Positions 17,627 to 26,798 of a stretch of 26,798 nt of DNA are shown one piece after another (position 1 is the first letter of the stretch; every line of letters starts with the position of its first letter). The stretch lies in contig QPMI01000381.1 of NCBI GenBank assembly GCA_004431415.1, positions 1-26,798 on the forward strand. The letters run 5' to 3'. Source of the DNA: Cyanophora paradoxa (lineage: Eukaryota > Glaucocystophyceae > Cyanophorales > Cyanophoraceae). The notes under the pieces were generated by a model. The model ran no database searches and was not told the origin of the DNA. It was given only the letters and a program-made list of their open reading frames with translations. The position numbers and the translations under genes are program-made.

Positions 17627-19992
17627 ATGAGCGACGCCGTCCGCACCCGCTACCCGGCCAACGCGACCCAGGAGGACCGCGAGCGGATCCTGGCAGCCGA
17701 GTTAAAGTCGCACCTCCTCTACTGGAGCGCTCGCAGAGCCGTGAAGGCGAGCCGCTCGGGCGCGTAACACGCCCTGCAGACCCAGGCGTGCGCAGGATGA
17801 GCTCCTCAAGCCGAAGTACAGGCTCGGCGACGTGTCCGATGCGTTGCGTACGATCGAGGAGCTCGGCCTCGGCGTGCAGCTGCGGAACCTCGTCTCTGCG
17901 CTAGACGACGACGCGCGCCGCATGCAGGAGTGCGCGGACGCGCCGCCCCCGTCCTGCGCGGGCCCGACGCCCAGCGCAGGCGGCACGCGGCGTTGGACTG
18001 GCCGCTGCCGTTGTCGCGGGAGCGTTCGGAGGAGCCGATCGAGGCGGTGGAGCGCGTGCGGCTGCGCTGGGAGCAGCGCATGCGCGACGAGCTCGCCGCC
18101 ATCTCCGCCGAGATGGGACAGCCGCTTCTGCCGGCGCGTCCCCGCCCCCCGCTGCGCTTCCCCCGCTGATCACGACGGGAGCAGCCGGGGCCCGAGGAAC
18201 CGCCACCAGACGCGAGCGGGGGCAGCGGGGACGAGGCGGCGGGGGAGGGGAGGGGCGGGGCGGGGAAGGAGGGGTCGGGGGCGGGGCGCGGGGGCGGGAC
18301 GGGACGGGGCGGGGCGGGGGAGCCGTCGCGGGCGGTGTACGACGAGAACGACCTCTTCAACGCCCTCACCGCCGTCCAGAGCCCCAACGCCGCCAGGCCC
18401 CCGCCCCGCCCCGCCCCGCCACGCTGCCCCGCCCCAGCGCCCCGCTGAGGCGGCGCAGCGCTGCGACGCGGCCCCTCGCCTGGGGCCTCATCCGCATCGC
18501 CCTGCGCACGCCGACGCTCGAGGAGCTGCGCGCCCAGGCGCGTCGCCGCCCCGGCCGCCGGGGGCGGGGCGGGGGGCTGAGGGCGGGGGCAGCTGCCGGA
18601 GCTAGCGCCGGAGTACCGGCAGGTCGGCCTCGACGACGAGCTCAAGCGTGCGCCCGCCGCGCCTTGTGCGTTTCACGGGCCGGGGCGGCCGGGGCGAGGC
18701 GGGGGGCGCAGCGTGGTTCGCGGAGGAGCGGTACCGCCTCGGCCAGCGCGTCGTCGCCGCCGGCTACGGCCCCGTCTGCCGTCAGGCGCCCCGCCCCGCC
18801 CCGCCCGCCCCGCCGCTCGCCGCTCGCCGCCGAGGCGGGGGCCCCGCAGTTCCTGAAGAAGGGGGCCCCCGCGGCGCTGCGGCCGGCCCTCTGGGCGCGC
18901 GTCCTCGCCCTCGACCTCCCCGCTGCCGTGCGCCCCGCCTGGCCTCCCGGCGGCAGGGGCCCCGGGCGAGGGGGCCGGTGGGGCGGAGCAGGAGGCGGAG
19001 TTCGCGGTGCTTGGGCGGGGGGCGCGCCGCGGGACGCCCTCGAGGCCCTCGCCCTCGCCGACGCCCGCGTGCGCCCCCGCCGAGCCCCGGGGCGCCGGCG
19101 GCGGGGGCAGGGGCGACGGGGGGCGTAGGAGGCGTCGTGCGACGAGAGCTGCTTCGTCTTCGAGGAGGCCCTCGCCGCCGTCGTCCGCCCGCCCCCGCGC
19201 CCCGCCCCGCCCCGCCCCGCTGAGCGCCCCCAGGTCACCGCCTTCGTCCGCGACCCCGCCCTCCTCGCCAGCTGCGCCCAGCCGCCCCACGCCCCCGTCC
19301 TCGCCCCGCTCCCCGACGGTGCCCGCCCCGCCGGCCTCGCCGGGGCCTGGGTTGAGGGGGCGGGAGGGGGGCGGGGGCGGGTGCCGCGGGGCGGGGTGGT
19401 GCCGTTCAAGGGGCTGGCGAGGCTGGCGCAGCCGCTCTGCTTCCTCTTCGCCGAGCCGGCGCACGTCTACGCCGCCTTCCGCGCCCTCTACGCCCGGTGC
19501 CCCCCGCCCCGCCCCGCCCCCCACCGCGGCCGCCCGAGGCGAGGCGGGGCGGGGTGGGGCAGGTACTTCTGCCGCCTGCACGGGGTGAGCTCGCGCGGGG
19601 AGAGCCTGCTGCGGCTGTGCCGGGCCTTCGAGGAGCTGCTGCAGGAGGCGGAGCCCGGGCTGTGGCAGCACCTGCTGGGCGTGGGGGCGGCGCCGCTGCG
19701 GGCGGCCTTCCCCTGGCTGATGTACGCCTTCGCCGGCTTCCTCGAGGCCGAGCAGCTGCTGCTCCTCTGGGACCGCTGCCTGGCCTTCGACTCGCTGCTG
19801 CCCGTCGCGGCCCTCGCGGCCGCCCTCTTCGCCTTCCGCGCGGGGCCGCTCGGCCGGGCGGGCTCCTGGGAGGAGGTCCAGGAGCTCCTCGCCGACTTCT
19901 CCCGCATCAAGCCCGTGCCCCTCCTCCAGCACTTCCTCTTCCCCCGCCCCCGCCCCCCGCGCCCCGCCCCCGCCACCCGCCCCGACCCCTGA
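17627..19992 (+). CDS. TBC1D19-like TBC-domain protein (putative Rab regulator)
   Basis: The C-terminal half matches the TBC1D19 pattern: a linker with YRLGQRVVAAGYGP (about 18730-18776), FLKKGAPAALRPALWARVL (about 18850-18906), CFVFEEALAAVV (about 19150-19190), VVPFKGLARLAQPLCFLF (19397-19450), YFCRLHGVSSRGESLLRL (19563-19617), APLRAAFPWLMYAFAGFLEA (19690-19750) and EQLLLLWDRCLAFDSLL (19751-19800), ending near FSRIKPVPLLQHFLF. The N-terminal exons (17627-17740, then from 17795) carry ELLKPKYRLGDV and RLRWEQRMRDELAAI, which also align with the vertebrate protein's order. Several C-rich introns lie between the blocks. The stop is TGA 19990-19992. The usual arginine and glutamine fingers of TBC GAPs are not visible, as also in TBC1D19, where PF(H/K)G replaces the YCQG motif, so catalytic GAP activity is doubtful. 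TBC proteins act on Rab GTPases in membrane traffic. Confidence 0.8.
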
Positions 19993-20210
19993 CCCCGCCC
20001 CCCACCCGCCCCGCCCCGCCCCGTGCCCCCAACCGCCCCTCCACCGCCTCCGGCGGCCTCCGCCACGGCCTCCACGCCCGCCGCCGCCCCGAGACAAGAA
20101 CACAGACGACGCTCGTTCGGATTCGAAGGGACAGGGACGAGGGCTAGGACGGGGTTGGACGCGCGGGGCCTCATGAGAGGTCGAGGGGCAGGGGATCGGC
20201 GGGCGGGGTG
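19993..20210. other. Short convergent intergenic region
   Basis: This is 218 bp between the TBC stop (19992) and the EF-hand gene stop (20211), C-rich at the left and mixed at the right. No gene was seen; it probably holds the overlapping 3' ends of both genes. Confidence 0.5.
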
Positions 20211-21868
20211 TCACCTGGACGGGGAGGCGGCGCGGGGGGCGGGTGAGGAGAGGCCGCGGCGGCCGGGGAGGGGCGGGGAGGGGGAGCGGGCGCCATCGAG
20301 GCGGGAGGCGGGGCGTGCGGCGGGGTCGGGCTCGGCGGGGGCCCCCGGGCGCTTGCCGATGTGGAGCGCCTTTGTGAGCATCCTCAGGAAAGGGGGGTTC
20401 CCGACCTGGCGACGAGGAGGCGACGATCATGAGGGGCGATGCGCGGGGCGGCGGGGCTGCGGGGCGGGTGCGGGGAGCGGGGCGGGGCGGGCGGGGCGGG
20501 CACCCCCTCGTACATGACGTCCGCCACGCTCACCTTCCCGTCCGAGTTCGAGTCCGCGTACACGACTGGCCCCGCCCCCCGCCTCACCGCGGCGCCCCGG
20601 CCCGGGGCGGGGCGGGGGGCGGGGCGGGGCGGACTGATCTCGCCGGCCTGGCGGTCGGCCTCGTGGAGGAAGTGCTTGATGGTGCGGGAGTAGGGGGAGA
20701 TCTGCTGGAGGAAGAGCTCCTTGAGCTCCTCCTTGGTGGCGAGGCCGGAGGGGAGCTTGGCGAAGATGGCGTGCAGCTCGGCCTGCACCTCCCCGTGCAG
20801 CAGCGCCGCCATCCCCAGCCGCAGCTCCTGCAGCCGCACCGCCGACGCCCCCGGCGTCTTCAGGAAGCGCTGCCCCCGCGTCACGCCCCGGGGGGCAGGG
20901 GACGGGACGGGGGGCGCGCGAAGAACTCGGGGGCGAAGTCGTCGCGGGAGATGCCGCAGGCGTCGAGGAAGCGGACCATCGCGGGGAAGGTCAGCCGCCC
21001 CGTCGAGTCCGCGTGCTGCCGGAACTCTGCCCCCGTCTCAGCCTCGCCCCGAGCTGGCCCAAACGACTCGCAGGCCTCTAAATGACGCATGTCGCATGCT
21101 TCATACGAGTGCGCCCCCCGCCCCGCCCCGCCCCGCCCCGCCGCGGGGCGCGCACCCTTCTCGATCTCCGCGAAGTCGAGGCGCTTTAGGCGCTGGGCGA
21201 CCTGCCGCAGGGCTCGCCGGGGCGCGGGCGGGGGGGGGGGGGGGGGAGGGGGGGAGGGGGGGAGGGGGGGGAGGGGGGCCCGCCCCTCGGCGGGGGCGCA
21301 CGCGGGTCATCTGGAAGCGGCGATAGATCTCGAGGCTGTGGCTCTTGGCCGTCGTGCGCATCTCCTCGCGCCCCATGCGCGGCCTCATCTCCCGCAGCTC
21401 CGGCCTCAGGCTCCGGTCCTCCAAGCTCCGCACAACCTGCCGCCCCGCCGTCCGCCCTCCCCCGTCCGCCGCGCGAGAGACGCGAGGGGCACCTTCCTCA
21501 GGTAGCTTCGCTTCTCCAGCGCCCCGAGGTACGAGGGCCGGGGCTTGAAATAGTCGTCCTCCACCACCTGTGGCTGCGGAAGCTCGGGAGCGCTGACGCT
21601 CGGCGCCAGCGTCCGCGAGGTCGCGGACGGCGCCAGGCTGCGGTGCGTCGTGGCGCCCTCAAGGTGCCGCATGCTCTTCGACGGCGACAGGGTTGCGGCT
21701 GTGGTTGACCGCGTCAGCGCCGGGGCGGCCGCGTGCGCATGGGATGCTGTCCTCTCCAACCGCACTGTCCTCGTCTTCTGCAACGGGGGAACTGCTGGGC
21801 GTCAGCTCAAAAGACCGCCAACGTCAGCGAAGGCGGGGCGCACGGCTAGAGAACGATTCGCGCTCCAT
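20211..21868 (-). CDS. EF-hand calcium-binding protein of unknown role
   Basis: The start is taken as ATG 21868 (MERESFSS), with a small exon 21868-21844 joined to 21794-21493 in phase. In order: a Ser/Thr-rich basic N-terminus (TLSPSKSMRHLEG, PQVVEDDYFKPRPSYLG), a helical exon (SLEDRSLRPELREM, HSLEIYRRFQMTR), VAQRLKRLDFAEIEK, a degenerate EF-hand-like segment (ADSTGRLTFPAMVRFLDACG), a helical exon (LRLGMAALLHGEVQAELHA, KEELKELFLQQISPYS) and one good EF-hand loop, DSNSDGKVSVAD (about 20570-20530), with Asp, Asn, Asp, Gly and Asp at positions 1, 3, 5, 6 and 12. It ends NPPFLRMLTKALHIGKRPG plus a Pro/Ser-rich tail (TGA 20213-20211). The intron at 20919-20870 seems to use a GC donor. I do not recognise the subfamily; calcium sensing is a reasonable inference. 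Confidence 0.7.
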
Positions 21869-22267
21869 GGGCGGGCGCCTTGGTTACAAAGCCCGCGCTG
21901 TCATTTGATGCTGGGCAGACGCTTGCTTACTGCTTGGCTACTTCTGGCTGATGCGAACGAAGCGTTGCATACTGGTTGGTCGTGTCTGAAATGCATACTG
22001 GCCTTAGCTAGCACTGCTTTGCAGTGCGTCCTCGCGGCCGTAGCTGTGTTTCCTTCATACTGACACACGAACGGTATCTACTTGTGTATCCGCGCGCGCG
22101 AGCATCGCCCCCGGTCCAAGTTTGGCACAGGCGGCGCGCGGGCGCTCGCCGCCAGATTCCTTCAAAGCGCCGCACCTAAGCTTCCTTCACAGCAACTCTT
22201 CGTGCACCTGGCGGCGCGCAGGCGCCCACCCGCCAACAGCTGCAGCCGCAGCTCATCAGGACAAGGA
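21869..22267. other. Divergent intergenic region (EF-hand gene / four-helix membrane protein gene)
   Basis: This is about 400 bp of lower GC between two divergent starts, presumably holding both promoters. Short direct repeats (GCATACTGG near 21967 and 21990; GCACTGCTTTGCAGTGC, a small palindrome at 22011-22027) are visible. No gene was seen. Confidence 0.5.
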
Positions 22268-23379
22268 TGACGGGGAAAGCCCGGCTCATCGGCTCAGTCA
22301 TCGGAGGCCTTGAACTCGTCGTCACAATTCTCACGGCCGTCGCTCTCGGCTCGCTCCAGTGGTGCGCTTAGCGCTCCCCCACCCCCTGGGCCCGCCACAA
22401 ACCCGGGGCTGCTGGCAGGTCCCGTGCGAATCTGGCGGCTTCGATTCCTGAGAAAGCCCTGGAAACGAGCTCGCAGGTGCGCACGGGCTGCGGTAGGCTG
22501 CGGGCGTCGTGTCGCCCGCCATGGAGCCGCACACGGCGATGCCGGCACAGGTCTTGATCGCGCGCGCAGGTGGACGTCGGCCTCCTGCGCGCGCGCGCGA
22601 CGGTCGTCCAGCAGCTCGGCTTCGGGGTCAACCGTGAATCCGTCGAGGGTGCCCGCCCCGCCCCGCCCCGCCCCGCCTTGCCCCGCCCCGCCCCGCGGCC
22701 AACGCGGGGTGCGCGGGCAGCGGCGGTGGACAAGGTCTGCAGCGCTTTCGAGGGGGTGCTGGCGATCCCGGGGAGCAGCGCGGGGATCGCCCTGGCGCAG
22801 GCGGCCGGCAGCGGGGCGGCCTGCGAGCGCGCGGCCGCGGCCGGCAAGTCGGCCTTCGCCTTCGTGCTCACCTCCCTCCTCCTCAACTTCCTCGCCGCCT
22901 GCGGCTTCGCCTTCTGGGTCGCCGTCGGGGCCAGCTACGCGAGCTACCCGGCGCGCACGCTCTGGGCCTTCCAGTCGGTCGTGGTGGGCGCGGGGGCGGC
23001 GCTCCTCACGGTGGGGACGATCGCCTGGGGCGCCGGCCTCCACGTCGCCGTGCTGGAGATGTACCCCGCGCCCCAGAGCGTCGCCATCGGCCCCCACGCC
23101 GCCCTCTGCATCGCCGCCCTCCTCCTCAACCTCCTCGCCGCGTCCGCCCCGCCCCGCCCCCCGGCCCTCGGCCGCCCAGCGCGAGCGGGGGCGCAGGGTG
23201 CTGTGCTGCGCGCTGTGGGGCGCGGCGACGCGGGGCGGGGAGGGGGTCGTCCCCGCCGAGGCCCGCCCCTACGTCGTCAAGCCCCAGGGCGACGCCCCCA
23301 AGGTCCCCCCCTGCCCCCGCCCCGCCCCCGCCCCGCCGACCCTCCTGCTCGGCAGGCCGCGCAGCGCTCCGTGCCGTGA
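22268..23379 (+). CDS. Four-transmembrane-helix protein, unrecognised family
   Basis: The start ATG 22268 opens directly into helix 1 (LIGSVIGGLELVVTILTAVA). After an intron with a possible 16-nt micro-exon (22477-22492, the only phase-consistent bridge I found), VDVGLLRARATVVQQLGFGV (from 22570) leads through an intron to a Cys-containing loop (VDKVCSAFEG, AACERAAAAGK). Helices follow: SAFAFVLTSLLLNFLAACGF, VVVGAGAALLTVGTIAWGAG, and AALCIAALLLNLLAA. A short cytosolic tail (VLCCALWGAATRGGEG, EARPYVVKPQGDAPK) ends at TGA 23377-23379 after a last small exon. The four-helix layout with a large Cys-containing first loop recalls claudin/SUR7-type tetraspan proteins, but I cannot show homology. Probably a plasma-membrane or endomembrane protein. 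Confidence 0.65.
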
Positions 23380-24589
23380 CCGCGCCCCGCCGCGCACGAG
23401 GCACGCAGAGCCGGCACGGGGCCCGAGAGGGGGGCGACGGGGCGCGCCTCGCGGGCCTCCCGAGGGCCCCTCCGAGAGGAGCGGGGCGAGGAGCGCGGCC
23501 GCAGCCTCCGCCCCCGCCCCGCCTGCAGCGCCGCCCAGCCGGCGCGACTGCGGCTTGCGGAGACCGCTCGCTGGGCTCCCGGCCGCCCCGTCGCCGCTCG
23601 AGGTGCCGCTGCGCGTCGCCCCCGCGAGGGCCCCTGCAGCCGCCCAGCCGGGGCGCTTGGCGCGGCTCGGGGCGGGGCCTGCTGAAGACATCGGCGGGGG
23701 CAGCCCGCGCGCTCCTTTCCTCTCTGCCCCGCTCCCTGCAACGACCAAGGCCCCTCGAGCGCTCAAGTTTTCCACGACGCCGCACGCTTAAGCCCGACGC
23801 CGTCACGGAGTCAGCCGGAGCGTTATGATCGGAATTCAGAACACGAATGATTGAAGTGCACTGTAGGTGAATGAATTGACGAATGAATAATCAGAACACG
23901 TACGCGTTAGGTCGGGCCGGGGGCCCGGGGCCCGCGGACAGGGGACTCCGGGAAAAAATGCTCGCCAGATGCAGGCGTCTGCTCAGCGGCTGGCATGCGC
24001 AGCTGCAGCTGCTGAGCCTCGCGATCGGAGCCGGAAGTGCCGAAGAGTTTGCCAAGTTGGAAGGCCCATTATCCATTGCCAAGTTGGGCCAGGCCGCGGG
24101 CCAAGGTGGCCCAGTGGCCCGGCTAGTACCGTATACGTAGTACCGGGCCCGGCCGCGGGGTGCACTGTGCGCACATGCCCAACGGTTCAGCCCTCAGGGC
24201 CTGGCAGTGATGTTCAGCCCTGGCAGCGCTAGCCGCTGAGCCCCGGCAGTGATCATGACCGCCGGCCCGTCGGCTCATGGTCCGATCGCGATGATCATGA
24301 CCATGAGTCAGTGACCGTCGGACTCAGCTTCAAAAAGGCTTCGTGCCTGCCGCATCATGGCATCCGCAGGCCGGCGCCGAGTCCTGCGAGGCTCAGAGCC
24401 CTCCGGATCCCTCCCAGCTGCAGGGCCCGGGCCGGGCCTCATTTCCCTCTAAAATTTCCCTCTTCCCAATTAACTGCGAAGTTGCAGTGCAATGTCGGGT
24501 CGCGGAATGGTTTAATTGGTGCTCATGATCTTCGAGGGGCCGCCGTGGCACGGGGTCGGGGCTCGGGGCCGGGTCGCGATCGACTGCGA
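23380..24589. other. 1.2-kb gene-free convergent region with repeats and palindromes
   Basis: The left part (to about 23760) is GC-rich like the coding regions, with no recognisable protein. From about 23760 GC falls. It contains GAATGAAT-type repeats (about 23845-23890), two GCCAAGTTGG copies (about 24050 and 24079), the near-palindrome AGTACCGTATACGTAGTACC (about 24125-24144), repeated CAGCCCT...GGCAG strings (24189-24250), and GATCATGACC at 24251-24260 and 24293-24302 around an inverted TCATGGTC (24275-24282). No gene was seen. Confidence 0.5.
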
Positions 24590-26798
24590 TCAGCGCTCGG
24601 CGTACGCGTGGTCCGGCCCGTGCACGCTCAGGTCCGCCTCGTGCCCCGAACCGGCCCCGCCCTCGCCCACCGAGCCCAAGGCCACGCCGGCGCCGGCCGC
24701 GTCGAGCCCCGCGATTAGGCTCATGCTGCGCGGCCGCACCCGCCGGAAGCTCGCGCTGCCGCGGCGCCGCGTGTCAGGGACGAAGGGCTGGCCGGCGCGG
24801 CGCCCGTGATGGGTGGGGGCCGGGGGCACCTGGAGGGGAGGGCGGCGCCGGAGCGCACGACGCGGGCCTCCTGCGGCGCGGCCTCCCCGCGGGGCCGCCG
24901 GGGGCCGCCGCCGGCCCTCCGCGGGGCCGAGGCCGAGAAAGAGGCCCGCCGCAGCGGCGGCGTCGCCCCGGCCCCGAGCGCCGCCGCCCCGCCCCTCGCC
25001 CTCCGACGAGAAGAGGGCGCGGGCCGGCCCCGCGGCCGCCCGCCGCCGGCCTCCGAGGCGGCGGGGGCGTCGGGGCCCTCCCCGCGCGGCGCGGCCACGG
25101 CGCGAAGGGCGAGAAGGGCGCCGAGGGGACCCTGAGGCCGCCGGCCCGAGGGGCGAGGCGGCAGCGCCGGCCGCTCCGGCGTGCGCCGGCGGAGTGCGCG
25201 GGAAAGAGCGGGGCGCCGCCGGCCGTCCGCGGCGCCGCCCGGAGGGCGGGGCGGCCGCGGCGAAGGGCGAGGGCGGCGAGGGCGGCGAGACAGGCAGCGC
25301 AGGCGACGGGCAGGGGCAGCTGCGCGGGGAGGGGCGCCGAGGGGGCGGCCGGCGGCCCCGCGACGGTGGCGAGGCGGCGGGCGGCGGGGCGGGGCTGCGG
25401 GGCGCGGGGGGTGAGGGAGGCGGGCCGGGGGCGGGGGCGGGCGGACGGGGCGGGGAGCGGGGCGAGGCGGAGCTCGTCGAAGGCGGCGGCGCAGGCGCCG
25501 GCCGAGAAGAGCGCGACGCCGCCCGCCGCGGGGCCCCCGGCCCCGCCTCCTCCCACGCCCCCGCACGACGCCGTCCACGCGCGCCTCCACCTGCCCCCGC
25601 GCCCCTCGCCCCCCGCCCCGGCCCCGGGCGGCGGCGCGCACGCGGCCGCCGGCGACGTCGATCTCCACCGCGTGCGAGCGCCCCAGGGCGAGCCTGCGGA
25701 GGCGGGCCGTCGGAGGGGCGGCGGGGCCGGAGGGCGGAAAAGAGGCGGGCCCGCCGGGGGAGGAGGCGAGGGTGCGGGCGCCGGCGGGGGTGACGCGGGC
25801 GAGGGCGCAGGCGGCGGCGTCGCAGGCGAAGCGCAGGTGGCTCTCCGGCCCCTCGAACCTGCGCGGCGCCAGAGGACGGGAGAGGCGGGGGCGGGGGCGG
25901 GGCGGGGCGGGGCGGACCGGAGGAGGGCGCCGAGGGAGCCGGGGGAGAGGGGCAGGAGGGCGAAGGCGAGGCGGTAGTCCCGCCACGCCGCCCCCCGCTG
26001 CAGCGCCAGGCCCGTGCCCCGCAGCGCCGCCGCGGAGCCCGACCCGACGCAGGCCGTCTGCTGCAGGGAGCCCCAGGCGACGCGCCAGCGCGAGGGGCCT
26101 CCTTCCGGCGTCTGCCGGCCGGCTTGTGAGGGGGCCTCGGAGGAAGGCGGGGCGGGGGTCGGGCCTGGTCGAAGGGCCGCCAGGCGGCGAGGGCATCGGC
26201 GTCGCTGAACGGCTCGTAGAGCTCCGGCACGCCTGCCGCCCCGTGAGGCGTGCCCCCGGCGGGCGCCCCGCGCGCCGCACCCTCGGCCTCCTCCTCCGGC
26301 GCCGCTTCCCCGGGCCCGGGAGCCCCACTGGGAGGGGCCCCAGGGGTCGGCCCCGCCGCCTCCGGGGCCTGGGTCGGCGCCGGTGGAGGCAGTGAGGCGG
26401 TGGCGGCGGGGGGCGGGGCGGTGGGCGGGGCCCGGGCGGCGGGGGTCGGCGACGGGCTGCTGGTCGCCTCGGCGGCCTCCGCTGGCGAGCTGCTCGGCGC
26501 CGCGCTCGGAGGCGGCGTCGGGGAGGCAGCGTCCGCGCGAGGGGCCGCCTCCTGCGAGGGCCCCGCCCCGCTCTCCCCAGCAGCCGGCGAGGGCGAAGCC
26601 GGCGGCAGGGCGGGCGTGGCGGAGGGCCGGGGCTCGCGGCCGCGGTGCTCGCGGCGGTAGGCGAGGGGAGCGGGGACGGGGGCGGCAGGGCGGGTGATGC
26701 GGAGGGTTCGGGTGACGCGGGGCTCGCGGGGGTGGGGGTGGGCGAAGAGAGAGGTGAAAGGGATGGTTGCGGGGCGGGGGAGTGGCGGGTGGAGGGTC
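24590..26798 (-). CDS. Single-pass membrane protein with LamG-like (concanavalin-fold) domain, 5' end outside window
   Basis: The frame is open at the right edge, starting with a basic region (TRTLRITRPAAPVPAPLAYR) and a long Ala/Pro/Ser-rich linker (about 26620-26240). A domain then begins PELYEPFSDADALAAWRPFD (26230-26171) and continues QQTACVGSGSAAALRGTG, AAWRDYRLAFALL, LGALLRFEGPESHLRF, SHAVEIDVAGG and VALFSAGACAAAFDELRL (about 25535-25475). This order (FxDxF..W, DYRL, flexible middle, G(V/I)xLxSxG..FDxL) is that of LamG/concanavalin-type sugar-binding or adhesion domains. A hydrophobic helix (LPVACAACLAALAALAL, about 25320-25265) followed by Arg-rich sequence implies one membrane span, then a long low-complexity Arg/Pro/Ala tail ending SVHGPDHAYAER (TGA 24592-24590). 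Introns separate the blocks. Likely a cell-surface protein; the ligand is unknown. Confidence 0.6.
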   Translation of the reverse strand, partial: TLHPPLPRPATIPFTSLFAHPHPREPRVTRTLRITRPAAPVPAPLAYRREHRGREPRPSATPALPPASPSPAAGESGAGPSQEAAPRADAASPTPPPSAAPSSSPAEAAEATSSPSPTPAARAPPTAPPPAATASLPPPAPTQAPEAAGPTPGAPPSGAPGPGEAAPEEEAEGAARGAPAGGTPHGAAGVPELYEPFSDADALAAWRPFDQARPPPRLPPRPPHKPAGRRRKEAPRAGASPGAPCSRRPASGRAPRRRCGARAWRCSGGRRGGTTASPSPSCPSPPAPSAPSSGPPRPAPPPPPPLPSSGAAQVRGAGEPPALRLRRRRLRPRPRHPRRRPHPRLLPRRARLFSALRPRRPSDGPPPQARPGALARGGDRRRRRPRARRRPGPGRGARGAGAGGGARGRRRAGAWEEAGPGAPRRAASRSSRPAPAPPPSTSSASPRSPPRPPAPAPGPPPSPPAPRSPAPPPAASPPSRGRRPPPRRPSPRSCPCPSPALPVSPPSPPSPFAAAAPPSGRRRGRPAAPRSFPRTPPAHAGAAGAAASPLGPAASGSPRRPSRPSRRGRAARGGPRRPRRLGGRRRAAAGPARALFSSEGEGRGGGARGRGDAAAAAGLFLGLGPAEGRRRPPAAPRGGRAAGGPRRALRRRPPLQVPPAPTHHGRRAGQPFVPDTRRRGSASFRRVRPRSMSLIAGLDAAGAGVALGSVGEGGAGSGHEADLSVHGPDHAYAER

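Noticed and set aside
24470-24540. Possible tRNA in the AT-richer stretch
   Set aside because: No cloverleaf with a plausible anticodon arm and TTC loop could be drawn.
1-26798. Prokaryotic high-GC genome (for example actinobacterial)
   Set aside because: Spliced exons with consistent phase, plastid Z-ISO, a TBC domain and an EF-hand gene show it is eukaryotic.

Overview
This window looks like nuclear DNA of a very GC-rich photosynthetic unicellular eukaryote (an alga). The genes are split by many tiny introns (about 30-90 nt). Most introns begin GTGCG or GTCCG, have a C-rich or G-rich core, often carry CTGAC/CTGAG near the 3' end and finish in GCAG. The plastid carotenoid enzyme 15-cis-zeta-carotene isomerase (Z-ISO) is encoded, so the cell has a plastid. 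A haptophyte or another alga of similar genome style would fit, but the lineage cannot be settled from this sequence. I saw no rRNA, tRNA, CRISPR array, transposase or viral gene.

Layout: 1-1809 (minus), 3' part of a NO VEIN/sacsin-like gene, running off the left edge; 2088-3611 (minus), coiled-coil exons that may belong to the same gene, next to a 120-bp fold-back repeat; 4328-11932 (plus), a large 17-exon gene encoding four beta/gamma-crystallin-like domains, then at least 15 copies of a short helical repeat I do not recognise, a coiled coil and a 20-residue acidic repeat; 12307-14793 (minus), a convergent paralogue with five copies of the same helical repeat and a Pro-Pro-Ala-Glu tract; 15927-17471 (minus), Z-ISO; 17627-19992 (plus), a TBC1D19-type TBC-domain protein; 20211-21868 (minus), an EF-hand protein; 22268-23379 (plus), a four-helix membrane protein; 24590-26798 (minus), a single-pass membrane protein with a LamG-like domain, open at the right edge.

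The most unusual part is 3.7-15.1 kb. Two convergent genes share the unrecognised helical repeat and a related C-terminal segment. Each also has, upstream and in the same orientation as itself, a copy of one 150-bp non-coding element, so the pair looks like an old inverted duplication that kept its upstream region. The plus-strand gene has since been expanded by recent tandem duplication (480-bp units, each with an intron-like stretch of 54 or 60 nt that keeps the frame whether or not it is removed, then a 60-bp minisatellite). Exon structures were worked out by hand from reading-frame continuity and splice-site phase. Z-ISO, the crystallin/repeat gene and the EF-hand gene are the best resolved. 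Functions beyond named domains are inference.
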